In this document: positions 18,059 through 26,776 of the stretch, one piece after another
Layout: the number at the start of each line of letters is the position of its first letter
How positions within the stretch are numbered: position 1 is the first letter of the stretch
Source: Bacteroidota bacterium
GTDB lineage: Bacteria > Bacteroidota > Bacteroidia > Bacteroidales > VadinHA17
NCBI GenBank assembly: GCA_025350595.1
Contig: JANXXP010000378.1
Coordinates: 1 to 53,854 of the forward strand
Reading direction: 5' to 3'
DNA length: 53,854 nucleotides
The notes under the pieces: model-generated
What the model was told of the DNA's origin: nothing
The model's input: the letters and a program-made list of their open reading frames with translations, nothing else
Databases searched by the model: none
Translations under genes and position numbers: made by a program

Positions 18059-19342
18059 TTATACAGCTTCTAAATTTATTCGTACCACTTTTTCAAGATC
18101 TTTCTCATATGTTTTGGATCCCATCCAGAAAAGAAGAGCTCCCACTAATAAAACAAAAGGGAGAACAGATAAGGCTGTCTGAATGTTTGTGAGGTCATAA
18201 ATTTTACCCATAACGATAGGTGCTGTTGATGCCCCGAGAAGGTTCTGCACCACAACGGCTATTGCATAAGAAGTTGCCCGCAGGCCCGGGTGAATAACAT
18301 CCTGGGTTACAGAGGCCGCTCCTGAAATGAATGCCAGAACAAGTACTCCGAATACAAGAAAAACTATATACTGGACTGTACCTTTAAATATCGTCAGCGC
18401 AATAAAAAGAACTACAGCCGATAATAACGTTGATAAAGCCGGGAACAATAGTCTGGCATTAGCTCGTGTTTTTCTCCATCTGTCAGTAATATATCCTCCA
18501 AGAGGAGCTCCTACAAGCGCAAGTACCATAACTGTACTCGCCATTTTTCCGGCTGCTTCCTGCGGAATATTTCTTACTTTTTCAAAATATGTTGGGAGCC
18601 AGGTGAGCATGGAGGTTGTAACAAATACAACAGCAGCCATCCCCAGGTAGGTAAAAAGCACTGAGGGTTTTGTCAGGAACTCTTTCACCATATCCTTTTT
18701 CTCCATTTTGATTTTGTTACTGCTTTTATCGTAAAATGAGAGATCTACTGTTTTATAGTCCTTAACAAACAGAAACAATATCGCAACTATCATCCCCGGA
18801 ACAGCAACTATTCCGAAAGCATGTTTCCATCCAAGTTTTGCTGCTATTATTCCACCAAGCAATACACCTATTGCCGAACCAAGAGGAATTGCAGCATTCC
18901 ATAATCCCATCATTCTTGCCCTCCTGTCGACCGGATATAACCCTGAAATCATTGCACTGCCGCCCGGGGCGTATCCGGCCTCTCCTACTCCTATTAACAT
19001 ACGGGCCATAAACAGTTGAACAAAGTTTCCTGTGAGAGCACAAAGGGCCGTTGCAAGACTCCACATAATAGCCATTACTCCTATTGTCTTGGTTCTGCTC
19101 CACCTGTCAACAAGAATAGAGATTGGAAATGTTAAAAGAACTATTGCCCAATATACAGCAGAAACAAGCAATCCACTTTGTGTATGCGAAATACCCCAAT
19201 CTCTCTCAATTGATGAAAACATTGAGGTCACAACCATTCTGTCTATGTAATCAATCATATACAACAGAAATAATAACATAAACACATAATTGGAGTATCC
19301 TTTTGAAAACAGGTATCCGGTTCTATCTTTTGTCTTACTCAT
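18059..19342 (-). CDS. MFS transporter, Spinster-like
   Basis: A 427-aa major facilitator with twelve predicted helices. The N-terminal half has YMIDYIDRMVVTSM in helix 1, the loop 2-3 signature DRWSRTKTIG, and GVGEAGYAPGGSAMISGLYP, which resembles Spinster-type and other organic-anion MFS members. A cytoplasmic linker (KSSNKIKMEKKDMVKE) separates the two six-helix halves. The substrate cannot be inferred. It is monocistronic, with 184 nt of AT-rich upstream sequence and no spacing from the convergent polyprenyl synthase gene. Confidence 0.88.
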   Translation of the reverse strand: MSKTKDRTGYLFSKGYSNYVFMLLFLLYMIDYIDRMVVTSMFSSIERDWGISHTQSGLLVSAVYWAIVLLTFPISILVDRWSRTKTIGVMAIMWSLATALCALTGNFVQLFMARMLIGVGEAGYAPGGSAMISGLYPVDRRARMMGLWNAAIPLGSAIGVLLGGIIAAKLGWKHAFGIVAVPGMIVAILFLFVKDYKTVDLSFYDKSSNKIKMEKKDMVKEFLTKPSVLFTYLGMAAVVFVTTSMLTWLPTYFEKVRNIPQEAAGKMASTVMVLALVGAPLGGYITDRWRKTRANARLLFPALSTLLSAVVLFIALTIFKGTVQYIVFLVFGVLVLAFISGAASVTQDVIHPGLRATSYAIAVVVQNLLGASTAPIVMGKIYDLTNIQTALSVLPFVLLVGALLFWMGSKTYEKDLEKVVRINLEAV

Positions 19343-19526
19343 TCTGAAATCTTATTTATTAAACCCCACAACCAAGTAAATAAAAATAAATGTCTGTTGT
19401 ATTTTTTATTGTATTTTTAAGTCTTTATACTTATACCGGAACTTTTAGCGTGAAAAATAATAGATGTAATTTATTTGAATTAAAATTTCTATTTTTCATT
19501 ATTCAATTTACAAACATCAGAAAGCT

Positions 19527-19976
19527 ATGAAAACATTAAAGCAAATTAATGAATTTCTTGATAGCCAGCCAATTGCATTGGTTGGAGTCTCAAGAAACCC
19601 AAAAAAATTTGGGTATACTGCCTTCAAAGAACTAAGGGATAAAGGAATGAACATAATTCCTGTCAATTCTGAAGCCGATGAAATAATGGGAATTAGATCA
19701 TATAGAAATGTTAAATTGCTTCCTCCTGAAGTGAAGGGTATTATCATCCTTACAAAAAAGGATCAGACAGCAAATGTAATCCGTGAAGCCAAAGTGATGG
19801 GCATAAAACAGATTTGGATACAACAGATGGCAGATACTAAGGAGGCTCTTGACGAATTGAAAGGATCAGATATAAATTTTATTACCGGAGAATGTATTCT
19901 GATGCATTATAAGCCTCACAGTATGCATAAATTTCATGGCAGTCTGAAAAAGTTTTTTGGTCGTTTTCCGAAATAA
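19527..19976 (+). CDS. CoA-binding domain protein (YccU-like)
   Basis: A 149-aa single-domain Rossmann protein of the CoA_binding_2 family. It has the nucleotide-binding start (PIALVGVSRNPKKFGYTAFKEL), the IIPVNSEADEIMG stretch and a conserved C-terminal TGECILMHY motif. Relatives are the CoA-binding part of succinyl-CoA synthetase-like proteins, but stand-alone members have no firm function. It is followed 38 nt later by a hot-dog thioesterase, so a link to acyl-CoA metabolism is plausible. Confidence 0.85.
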   Translation: MKTLKQINEFLDSQPIALVGVSRNPKKFGYTAFKELRDKGMNIIPVNSEADEIMGIRSYRNVKLLPPEVKGIIILTKKDQTANVIREAKVMGIKQIWIQQMADTKEALDELKGSDINFITGECILMHYKPHSMHKFHGSLKKFFGRFPK

Positions 19977-20014
19977 TTTTTACATAAACCACAATATACT
20001 TTTCAATTTCCCCT

Positions 20015-20422
20015 ATGGCTGAAAATATTAACATATTCCGAATTGAATTTATAGTCCGTGATTACGAATGTGATCTGCAGGGAGTTGTAAATAATGCAAA
20101 CTATCAGCACTATCTTGAACATGCCCGGCATGAATTTCTTATTTCAAAAGGAATTAGCTTTGTAGATCTTCATAATGAAGGCATCGATCTTATTGTAACA
20201 AAGGTGGAGATTGATTACAAATTTCCACTAAGAAGCCGCGACAAATTCATTGTCACAGTAAAGATTAAGCGGGAAGGAAATGCCAGGCTTGTTTTCATCC
20301 AGGATATTTTCAGAATCCCTGACGAAAAACTTATTGTTTACGCACAAGTAACCGGAGTTGCAACGAAAAATGGAAGGCCGGTTCCTCCCGGAAAGCTTGT
20401 TGAACAACTTGGACTTGAATAG
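20015..20422 (+). CDS. Acyl-CoA thioesterase, 4HBT hot-dog fold
   Basis: A 135-aa single hot-dog protein of the 4-hydroxybenzoyl-CoA thioesterase/YbgC group, expected to hydrolyse acyl-CoA thioesters. The active-site segment YECDLQGVVNNANYQHYLEHAR matches the usual D..GVV.....Y..Y.E.AR pattern, with the catalytic Asp at about residue 17. The VTKVEIDYKFPLRSRDKF strand pair is also typical. Substrate range unknown. Confidence 0.88.
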   Translation: MAENINIFRIEFIVRDYECDLQGVVNNANYQHYLEHARHEFLISKGISFVDLHNEGIDLIVTKVEIDYKFPLRSRDKFIVTVKIKREGNARLVFIQDIFRIPDEKLIVYAQVTGVATKNGRPVPPGKLVEQLGLE

Positions 20423-20476
20423 TCTTTTGACAAAAGGATAATCGATGTAAAGTAATAACTTAAATCTGAGAACCTT

Positions 20477-21394
20477 ATGGGAAAACATAACTTTACCCGC
20501 CGGCAATTTATTACGACGACAATTACTGCAACCGGAGCTGTTCTTCTGGGGAAAACCCGAGTTTCTTTTTCCGCTGATTCAGTTTTAGCATCCTCCGATC
20601 CCTTCCAGATAGTCGATCTTGGAAAATCAGGAATAAAAACAACCCTTCTTGGAATGGGGACAGGGTTTAGCGGTTATAACCGCTCGTCCAATATTACCAG
20701 AGCGGGCGTGGCGGAGGGACTTATCCGGCAGGCTTACGAGAAAGGGATTCGCTTTTTTGATTGCGCTGACAGCTATGGAACCCATAAATTTGCTGCGGCT
20801 GCACTTAAAGGATTTCCTAGAGAAAGTTATACTCTGAGCTCAAAAATGTGGGTTGGGAATGGCGGAATTCCCGAACCGGAACGACCTGATGCGGACATTG
20901 TTATTGATAGATTCAGGAAGGAATTAAACACTGAATATCTTGACCTTGTCCAGATTCATTGCATGACAGAGTCCGATTGGACTGACAAGCAGAAAAGACA
21001 GATGGATATCCTTGAAACCCTTAAAACCAAAAAGATAATAAGGGCACATGGTGTTTCTGTTCACTCACTTGAAGCAATGGAAGCCTGTGTTGAAAGCGAA
21101 TGGGTGGATGTTGTTCATGTTCGCGTAAATCCCTACGGGGAGGCAATGGACAGAAAAAATCCGGCAGAAGTTATTCCGGTTATTGAAAAACTGCATAAGG
21201 CAGGAAAGGGTGTAATCGGAATGAAACTTATTGGCAATGGGAAATTCAGAAATGAACCTGATAAAATAGAGTCTTCATTGAAATATGTTCTCGGCCTGGG
21301 AACGATAAATATGATTATTGTCGGATTTGAATTACCGGAACAAATTGACAATTATATCGGGAGAGTTAAAAATGTACTGAGATCAGGAAAATAA
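20477..21394 (+). CDS. Aldo/keto reductase with Tat signal
   Basis: An NAD(P)H-dependent oxidoreductase of the AKR superfamily (305 aa). The catalytic tetrad is D95 (FFDCADSY), Y100, K123 (SSKMW) and H161 (LVQIHCM). The N-terminus has a twin-arginine motif (TRRQFITT) and a hydrophobic stretch, so it should be exported folded with its cofactor, as expected for Tat substrates. The TIM-barrel strands continue to the C-terminus (GTINMIIVGFELPEQI). It is followed 36 nt later by an exported SMP-30 lactonase; a joint periplasmic role in sugar or aldehyde metabolism is possible but unproven. Confidence 0.88.
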   Translation: MGKHNFTRRQFITTTITATGAVLLGKTRVSFSADSVLASSDPFQIVDLGKSGIKTTLLGMGTGFSGYNRSSNITRAGVAEGLIRQAYEKGIRFFDCADSYGTHKFAAAALKGFPRESYTLSSKMWVGNGGIPEPERPDADIVIDRFRKELNTEYLDLVQIHCMTESDWTDKQKRQMDILETLKTKKIIRAHGVSVHSLEAMEACVESEWVDVVHVRVNPYGEAMDRKNPAEVIPVIEKLHKAGKGVIGMKLIGNGKFRNEPDKIESSLKYVLGLGTINMIIVGFELPEQIDNYIGRVKNVLRSGK

Positions 21395-21430
21395 ATTAAT
21401 CTGTCAGACAAACAAAAAACAGCTAATATC

Positions 21431-22333
21431 ATGAGGCGTTTAAAATATTTATCCGCAATTCCTTTAGTTTTAATTGGGTTGTCCTTCTTTCAGGACGACA
21501 GCATAAAACAGCTGCTTCAACCAGGAGCAAAGCTTGAAAAACTGGCTGACGGCTTTCTTTTTACAGAAGGGCCTTCCGCTGATTCAAAAGGTAATGTCTT
21601 TTTTACTGACCAGCCTAATGACAGAATTATGATCTGGAGTAATTCCGGAGTGCTCTCCACTTTTATGCAACCCTGTGGCAGGTCAAACGGGCTTGCCTTT
21701 GACAAAGATGGGAATCTGTGGAGCTGCGCTGACGAAAAAAATGAACTCTGGCTCATCTCCTCTGATAAAAAAGTAACCGCTATTCCATCAAAATATAAGG
21801 AAAAATTGCTTAATGGACCAAATGATTTGTGGGTTAACCCTAATGGCGGGATTTATTTTACAGATCCATATTACAAAAGAACCTGGTGGGACCACTCTTC
21901 ACAACCACAGGATTTTCAGGGTGTTTATTATCTTACGCCTGATTACAAAACAATTATCTGTGTGGCAAGTGATCTGGTAAAACCCAATGGTATTGTTGGT
22001 ACTCCTGATGGTAAATCACTTTTTGTCGCAGATATAGGTGGAAAGAAAACATGGTCATATAAAATTAATAAAGATGGAACGCTTGGTGACAAAAAGTTAT
22101 TTTGTGAGATGGGTTCAGATGGCATGACAATTGATTCTAAAGGTAATATATTTCTTACCGGTAATGGAGTTACTATATTTGATAAGAGAGGAAAACAAAT
22201 TGGGAATATTTCAGTCCCGGAAGCCTGGACTGCAAATGTTTGCTTTGGAGGTAAAGATATGAAAAGCCTGTTTATAACCGCAAGCAAAGGCCTTTATCGT
22301 ATAAGAATGAAGACAAAAGGAACAGCAGGATAG
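21431..22333 (+). CDS. SMP-30/gluconolactonase family protein, exported
   Basis: A six-bladed beta-propeller lactonase-like enzyme (300 aa). Divalent metal ligands of the family are visible: Glu of FTEGP (E46), Asn of PNDLW, and Asp in the FVADIGG blade. A hydrophobic N-terminus (YLSAIPLVLIGLSF) suggests export. Repeated blade motifs such as DSKGNVFFTD, DKDGNLWSCAD and NPNGGIYFTD mark the propeller. It probably hydrolyses sugar lactones. It sits after the exported aldo/keto reductase. Confidence 0.9.
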   Translation: MRRLKYLSAIPLVLIGLSFFQDDSIKQLLQPGAKLEKLADGFLFTEGPSADSKGNVFFTDQPNDRIMIWSNSGVLSTFMQPCGRSNGLAFDKDGNLWSCADEKNELWLISSDKKVTAIPSKYKEKLLNGPNDLWVNPNGGIYFTDPYYKRTWWDHSSQPQDFQGVYYLTPDYKTIICVASDLVKPNGIVGTPDGKSLFVADIGGKKTWSYKINKDGTLGDKKLFCEMGSDGMTIDSKGNIFLTGNGVTIFDKRGKQIGNISVPEAWTANVCFGGKDMKSLFITASKGLYRIRMKTKGTAG

Positions 22334-22456
22334 TAAATCTTCCCAATTATGTAACGTAGATATTATTACAAAAAACCCGATCAAAAAAGAATTTTTGTGT
22401 TCTCTAATATATTTTATTTATCATTGCAAATATTTAATTTACTACCCTTTTCTAAC

Positions 22457-22478
22457 TTTTCCGTCGAATTACGGAAAA
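22457..22478 (+). promoter_or_regulatory. Leader hairpin upstream of ywbE
   Basis: TTTTCCGT and ACGGAAAA form a perfect 8-bp inverted repeat with a 6-nt loop, 15 nt upstream of the ywbE ATG. No T-tract follows on either strand, so it does not look like a terminator. It may be a leader structure or a protein-binding site. Confidence 0.35.
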
Positions 22479-22493
22479 AACTTAAAATTTTAA

Positions 22494-22691
22494 ATGGCGA
22501 TGGAAGGAACCCGCAGAGCTGACGTGAGGCCAGGTATCAGTGTTATGGTAGAATTAACTGAAGATAAACGCACAGGCAGACTTACCGGAGGTCGGGTAAA
22601 AGAAGTACTTACTTCCTCCCCAACTCATCCTCATGGAATCAAGGTTCTGCTTGAAAATGGGCAGGTTGGAAGAATTAAGCAGATAATCTGA
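22494..22691 (+). CDS. YwbE family small protein (DUF2196)
   Basis: A 65-aa protein matching the YwbE family over its full length: RADVRPGISVMVELTEDKRTG, then HPHGIKVLLENGQVGRI. The family is a small beta-barrel-like domain with no established role; an RNA-related function has been suggested from its fold-like features but is not proven. Two near start codons are possible (M1 and M3). The next gene is a phosphofructokinase on the same strand with its own promoter. Confidence 0.88.
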   Translation: MAMEGTRRADVRPGISVMVELTEDKRTGRLTGGRVKEVLTSSPTHPHGIKVLLENGQVGRIKQII

Positions 22692-22725
22692 TTCTGCATC
22701 CCTAAATTTCAATCAAAAAATATTA

Positions 22726-22733
22726 TACTTTTG
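22726..22733 (+). promoter_or_regulatory. -7 promoter element of the phosphofructokinase gene
   Basis: TACTTTTG, an exact TAnnTTTG match, about 62 nt upstream of the likely ATG at 22795. Confidence 0.45.
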
Positions 22734-22794
22734 TCGCATCTGAAAACAGATCAGTTTTCTCTTTAATGTTATTGATATTCTATTAATTGTGGAA

Positions 22795-24123
22795 ATGATG
22801 AAATATGAAGATTTTATTGTGACGACACTTGGAAAGGGGAACGTAATATCTCCTCTTAAACAAAAACAACGAGCTGATAGCCCGGTTTTTAAATTTGTTG
22901 ATGATAGCGAAAGATTTCTTCATGACGTTTCTCTGGAAAATTTTAATCATTGCAGAGAAACAGGAGAGGCTCCTGTCTCTTTTGAAAAATCAGGTCCAAG
23001 AGAAACTATCTATTTTGAACCTGCAAAAACGAAAGTTGGAATTGTTACATGCGGAGGATTATGCCCCGGATTAAATAATGTTATCCGCAGCCTGGTAAAT
23101 GAACTCTATTACAGATATGGGATAAGTCGTATCCTGGGATTTAAATATGGATATGAAGGACTTAGATCCAAATACAATCATCCTGTTATTGAACTTACGC
23201 CTGAAATGGTCAGCAATATACATCTTACCGGAGGCACTTTATTGGGATCTTCACGTGGAGACCAGGATACAGAAAAAATGGTAGATACGCTTGAGATTTT
23301 GAATATAAATATCCTGTTTTGTATTGGAGGTGACGGAACATTAAGGGGGGCTCATGACATCTTTAAAGAAATTGAGTTAAGGAAACTAAAAATAAGCGTC
23401 GCCGGAATACCAAAGACAATAGATAATGATATTGATCTTATCCAAAAATCTTTTGGGTTTGAAACAGCATTTTCCATAGCGAATGACATAATCAGAAATG
23501 CCCACAATGAAGCTTCCGGAGCATCGAATGGGATAGCCCTGGTTAAGCTTATGGGCCGTGATTCAGGATTTATTGCCGCTAGTGCAGCATTATCAATTCA
23601 GGAAGTCAATTTTGTACTTATTCCTGAAATTTCATTCGATCTTTATGGACAACGTGGATTTTTAAAGGTCCTGAAAAAGAGACTCGAGGAAAGACACCAT
23701 GCGGTAATTGTGGTTGCTGAAGGAGCTGGTCAGGATTTATTTGAAAAAACAGCTTCCGAAAAAGACGCCTCAGGAAATATAAAACATCAGGATATTGGTG
23801 TATTTCTGAAAGAAAAAATCTCAGAAGAGTTTAAAAACAAGAATTTCCCTTTTGCGATCAGGTATATTGACCCGAGTTATATTATAAGAAGCGCTCCTGC
23901 AAATGCAAACGACAGCAAATTTTGCAATCTTTTAGCCCAGAATGCAGTGCATGCAGCTATGGCTGGGAAAACTGATTTTGTTGTTGGATTCTGGAATAAT
24001 CAATTCACTCTCATGCCAATCCCAATAGTAGTAGCAAAGCGTAAAAAAATTGATGTTGAAGGTGAATTGTGGTGGAATGTCCTTGAGGCAACCGGACAGC
24101 CAATAAGTATGAAGAACCCCTGA
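22795..24123 (+). CDS. 6-phosphofructokinase, TP0108-like long form
   Basis: Phosphorylates fructose 6-phosphate in glycolysis. PfkA-family motifs are GIVTCGGLCPGLNN (phosphate loop), GGDGTLRGAHDI, GIPKTIDNDIDL (substrate and catalytic Asp) and LVKLMGRDSGFIAA. The combination GGDG plus PKTIDND and an extended N-terminus of about 80 residues is that of the long, plant/spirochete-type ATP-dependent enzymes; a PPi-dependent enzyme would normally have GGDD. The ORF track starts with GTG (22789); ATG at 22795 or 22798 is as likely. It is 1 nt from the HAD gene, so the two are an operon. Confidence 0.9.
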   Translation: MMKYEDFIVTTLGKGNVISPLKQKQRADSPVFKFVDDSERFLHDVSLENFNHCRETGEAPVSFEKSGPRETIYFEPAKTKVGIVTCGGLCPGLNNVIRSLVNELYYRYGISRILGFKYGYEGLRSKYNHPVIELTPEMVSNIHLTGGTLLGSSRGDQDTEKMVDTLEILNINILFCIGGDGTLRGAHDIFKEIELRKLKISVAGIPKTIDNDIDLIQKSFGFETAFSIANDIIRNAHNEASGASNGIALVKLMGRDSGFIAASAALSIQEVNFVLIPEISFDLYGQRGFLKVLKKRLEERHHAVIVVAEGAGQDLFEKTASEKDASGNIKHQDIGVFLKEKISEEFKNKNFPFAIRYIDPSYIIRSAPANANDSKFCNLLAQNAVHAAMAGKTDFVVGFWNNQFTLMPIPIVVAKRKKIDVEGELWWNVLEATGQPISMKNP

Positions 24124-24124
24124 A

Positions 24125-24736
24125 ATGATAAAGAATGTTGTTTTTGATCTGGGAAATGTTTTGCTGAGCTTCATTCCTTCAGAATACTTCGATAAGAAAA
24201 AATATCCGGAAAATATTAAAACCAGGATACTTTCTGACATTTTCCACAGTGAAGAATGGCAGATGCTCGACAGAGGAGAGATCACGACTGATGAAGTTAT
24301 TGATATCCTCACAATAAAATCATCGCTTAAACGGGAGGAAATAGCTCTTGTATTCCATTTGCGCACCGATATATTATTTCCCCTTGACAACAATATCAAA
24401 TTGCTTCCTGTGCTCAAAAAAAAAGGCTACAAACTCTATTTTCTCTCCAACTTTCCTTTGGATATTTTCGATGAAGTGACCTCTGGCTACTATTTTTTCA
24501 AGTATTTCGATGGTGGAGTAATTTCTGCCCAGGCAAAATCTTCGAAACCCGATAGTCGCATTTATAAAATATTGATTAAAAAGTATTCTTTGATTCCTGA
24601 AGAGTGTCTTTTTATCGACGATCTTGAAATAAATGTTAAGGCGTCCGAAACTTTAGGAATGACGGGAATTACAACTTTTGGTTCATCTGATATTTCAAAA
24701 GAGATTGAAGAAGCCCTGGGCCTATCCACCAAATAG
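24125..24736 (+). CDS. HAD-superfamily phosphatase, YihX-like
   Basis: A 203-aa HAD hydrolase with motif I FDLGNVL (nucleophile D8; the usual second Asp is Gly, as in YihX-like and haloacid dehalogenase-like members), motif II FLSNFP, the lysine in AKSSKPD, and motif IV CLFIDDLEIN. A helical cap lies between motifs I and II. Relatives dephosphorylate sugar phosphates such as glucose 1-phosphate; with a phosphofructokinase immediately upstream, a sugar-phosphate substrate is reasonable. Confidence 0.87.
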   Translation: MIKNVVFDLGNVLLSFIPSEYFDKKKYPENIKTRILSDIFHSEEWQMLDRGEITTDEVIDILTIKSSLKREEIALVFHLRTDILFPLDNNIKLLPVLKKKGYKLYFLSNFPLDIFDEVTSGYYFFKYFDGGVISAQAKSSKPDSRIYKILIKKYSLIPEECLFIDDLEINVKASETLGMTGITTFGSSDISKEIEEALGLSTK

Positions 24737-24875
24737 AATTTGCATATTTTGGGAGTATTATTTGCAGCCTACCGGTAAAGTATCACAAAATATTCAATTC
24801 TCATTGACTTAACTATTAAGGTAAATCTTGATATCTATCTATATATTAGTATTTTACTTAATAAATTCTTGAAAT

Positions 24876-24891
24876 TGTTCCACGTGGAAAA
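24876..24891. promoter_or_regulatory. parS-like centromere site 1
   Basis: TGTTCCACGTGGAAAA matches the perfect palindrome found at 28423-28438 in 15 of 16 positions and resembles the ParB-binding consensus TGTTNCACGTGAAACA. It lies 5 nt beyond the uvrC stop codon in the gap between the HAD gene and uvrC. Confidence 0.75.
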
Positions 24892-24896
24892 ATGGA

Positions 24897-26690
24897 CTAT
24901 TTTTTGAAATACGAGATTAAAATAGCTGTTTTTGCTGATCCAATAATTTTTTCGAGTTCAGTATCAGAGGCATTTCTAATTTTTTCAACAGAACCAAAAT
25001 GTTTAAGTAATATCGATTTTGTCACCCCGCCGATTCCTTTTATTTCATCAAGATCAGATTTTGTCATTTCTTTAGATCGCTTGTCGCGATGAAAACTTAT
25101 TCCAAAACGATGTGCTTCGTTTCTCAGGTGCTGGATTATTTTCAGGCTAATTGAGTTTTTGTCAAGATAAAGAGGAACGCTGTCACCCGGGAAATAGATC
25201 TCCTCCAGTTTTTTGGCAATACCAATTACCGTTACCCTCTCCCTTAATCCTAGCTTGTCTATACTTTTCATTGCTGAGGAGAGTTGTCCCTTTCCTCCAT
25301 CTACAATAATAAGCTGAGGAAGGCCGTGCTCCTCTTCCAACATCCTTTTATAACGCCGGTATATAACTTCCTCCATTGAAGCAAAGTCATCGGGACCAAC
25401 TACTGTTTTAATATTAAATTGCCTGTATTCCTTTTTGCATGGCTGTGCACTTCTGAAAACTACACACGCTGCAACAGGATTAGTCCCCATTATATAAGAA
25501 TTATCGAAGCATTCAATGTGTAATGGAAGTTCCGGCATGTGAAGATCATTTTTCAGTTTCTCAAGGTTTTTACCAGTCCGAACCTGAGGCGAATGCTCCA
25601 TCCTCTTCTTCTTTTGCTCAAGCTTATAATAAATTGCATTCCGTTCAGCAAGCTCTAAAAGCTTGAGCTTTTCTCCGGCCAGGGGTACTGAATATTTTAC
25701 TTTATCTATTAGTATATCAGGCTTAAATGGCACTAATAGCTCTGGAGAATCACTTGAAAGTCGCTGCCTGATTTCGGTTATGGCAAACCCAAGAATCGCT
25801 TCTTTATCCTCATCTATCCTTATCTTAAGATCTATTGTAAGAGCCTGAATTATAGCTCCATTAACTACTTTTAAGTAATTCACATAAGCATTATCTGACT
25901 CCTGAGCTATCGCAAAAACGTCAACATTTTTTATGGTGTTGCTAACTACTGCAGAGCGGCTCCTGAAGGATGATAAAATTTCTATTTTTTCTTTAATAAT
26001 TTGAGCATCTTCATATTGTAAAGCCTGAGAAAACTCTGTCATCTGCTTTTTCAAGTGCTCAATCACTGTTGAAATATTCCCCTTCAGAATATCTCTTATC
26101 TGTTTTAAATTTTCATTATAGTCTGCCTCCGGCTGAAGTCCAATGCATGGAGCCTTACAGTTTCCAAGATGATACTCGAGGCATACCTTGAATTTCCCTG
26201 CAGAGATATTCGATTCTGTAAGACTTAAGGAACAGGTTCTTAATTTGTATAGCTGACCTATGAGTGTAATTAAGGTTTTTACCATTAATCCTGAAGTATA
26301 TGGACCAAAGTATTGTGATCCGTCTCTTATTTGGTTCCTGGTACTAAAAACTCTTGGAAATCGCTCTTTTTTAATACATATCCAGGGAAATGTTTTATCA
26401 TCCTTTAAAAGTATATTATACCTGGGTTGATGCTTTTTAATAAGGTTATTCTCAAGTAACAAAGCATCAGATTCGTTTTCAACAACAATATGTCTGATAT
26501 CATTAGTTTTCCTTAGAAGGACCGTTGTTTTACCTGATTGATTTTTTGAAAAGTAAGATGTTACCCTTTTTTTAAGATTCTTAGCTTTCCCAACGTAAAG
26601 AATTGTATCAGAAGAATCAATAAACTGATAAATTCCGGGTTTATCCGGAAGCAATGATAAAATAGATTTAAACTTTGCTTCTGGAGCCAT
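24897..26690 (-). CDS. uvrC: UvrABC excinuclease subunit C
   Basis: Makes both incisions in nucleotide excision repair. The protein has an N-terminal GIY-YIG nuclease (KPGIYQFID, ILYVGKAKNLKKRV, catalytic region ENNLIKKHQPRYN). A UVR motif binding UvrB follows at about 200-235, then the RNase H-like C-terminal nuclease (ECFDNSYIMGTNPVA, IIVDGGKGQLS), and two helix-hairpin-helix motifs (LDEIKGIGGVTKSILLKHFG). At 597 aa it is full length. It is flanked by parS-like sites in this region. Confidence 0.97.
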   Translation of the reverse strand: MAPEAKFKSILSLLPDKPGIYQFIDSSDTILYVGKAKNLKKRVTSYFSKNQSGKTTVLLRKTNDIRHIVVENESDALLLENNLIKKHQPRYNILLKDDKTFPWICIKKERFPRVFSTRNQIRDGSQYFGPYTSGLMVKTLITLIGQLYKLRTCSLSLTESNISAGKFKVCLEYHLGNCKAPCIGLQPEADYNENLKQIRDILKGNISTVIEHLKKQMTEFSQALQYEDAQIIKEKIEILSSFRSRSAVVSNTIKNVDVFAIAQESDNAYVNYLKVVNGAIIQALTIDLKIRIDEDKEAILGFAITEIRQRLSSDSPELLVPFKPDILIDKVKYSVPLAGEKLKLLELAERNAIYYKLEQKKKRMEHSPQVRTGKNLEKLKNDLHMPELPLHIECFDNSYIMGTNPVAACVVFRSAQPCKKEYRQFNIKTVVGPDDFASMEEVIYRRYKRMLEEEHGLPQLIIVDGGKGQLSSAMKSIDKLGLRERVTVIGIAKKLEEIYFPGDSVPLYLDKNSISLKIIQHLRNEAHRFGISFHRDKRSKEMTKSDLDEIKGIGGVTKSILLKHFGSVEKIRNASDTELEKIIGSAKTAILISYFKK

Positions 26691-26776
26691 TTCTCTGTTA
26701 GATTACAGTTCTAAAGATAACAAAGGTGATTGCGAATAAAAGCCCTTTCCAAATTCGAAGTGCATATTGAAACACG

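Noticed and set aside
18762-19103. 113-aa ORF overlapping the MFS gene in another frame
   Set aside because: Low-complexity Asn/Arg/Cys composition typical of an out-of-frame reading of membrane-protein DNA.
21943-22287. 114-aa ORF antisense to the SMP-30 gene
   Set aside because: Proline- and serine-rich shadow frame without a recognised domain.
23932-24417. 161-aa minus-strand ORF across the phosphofructokinase and HAD genes
   Set aside because: It spans two well-supported genes on the other strand and shows no family features.
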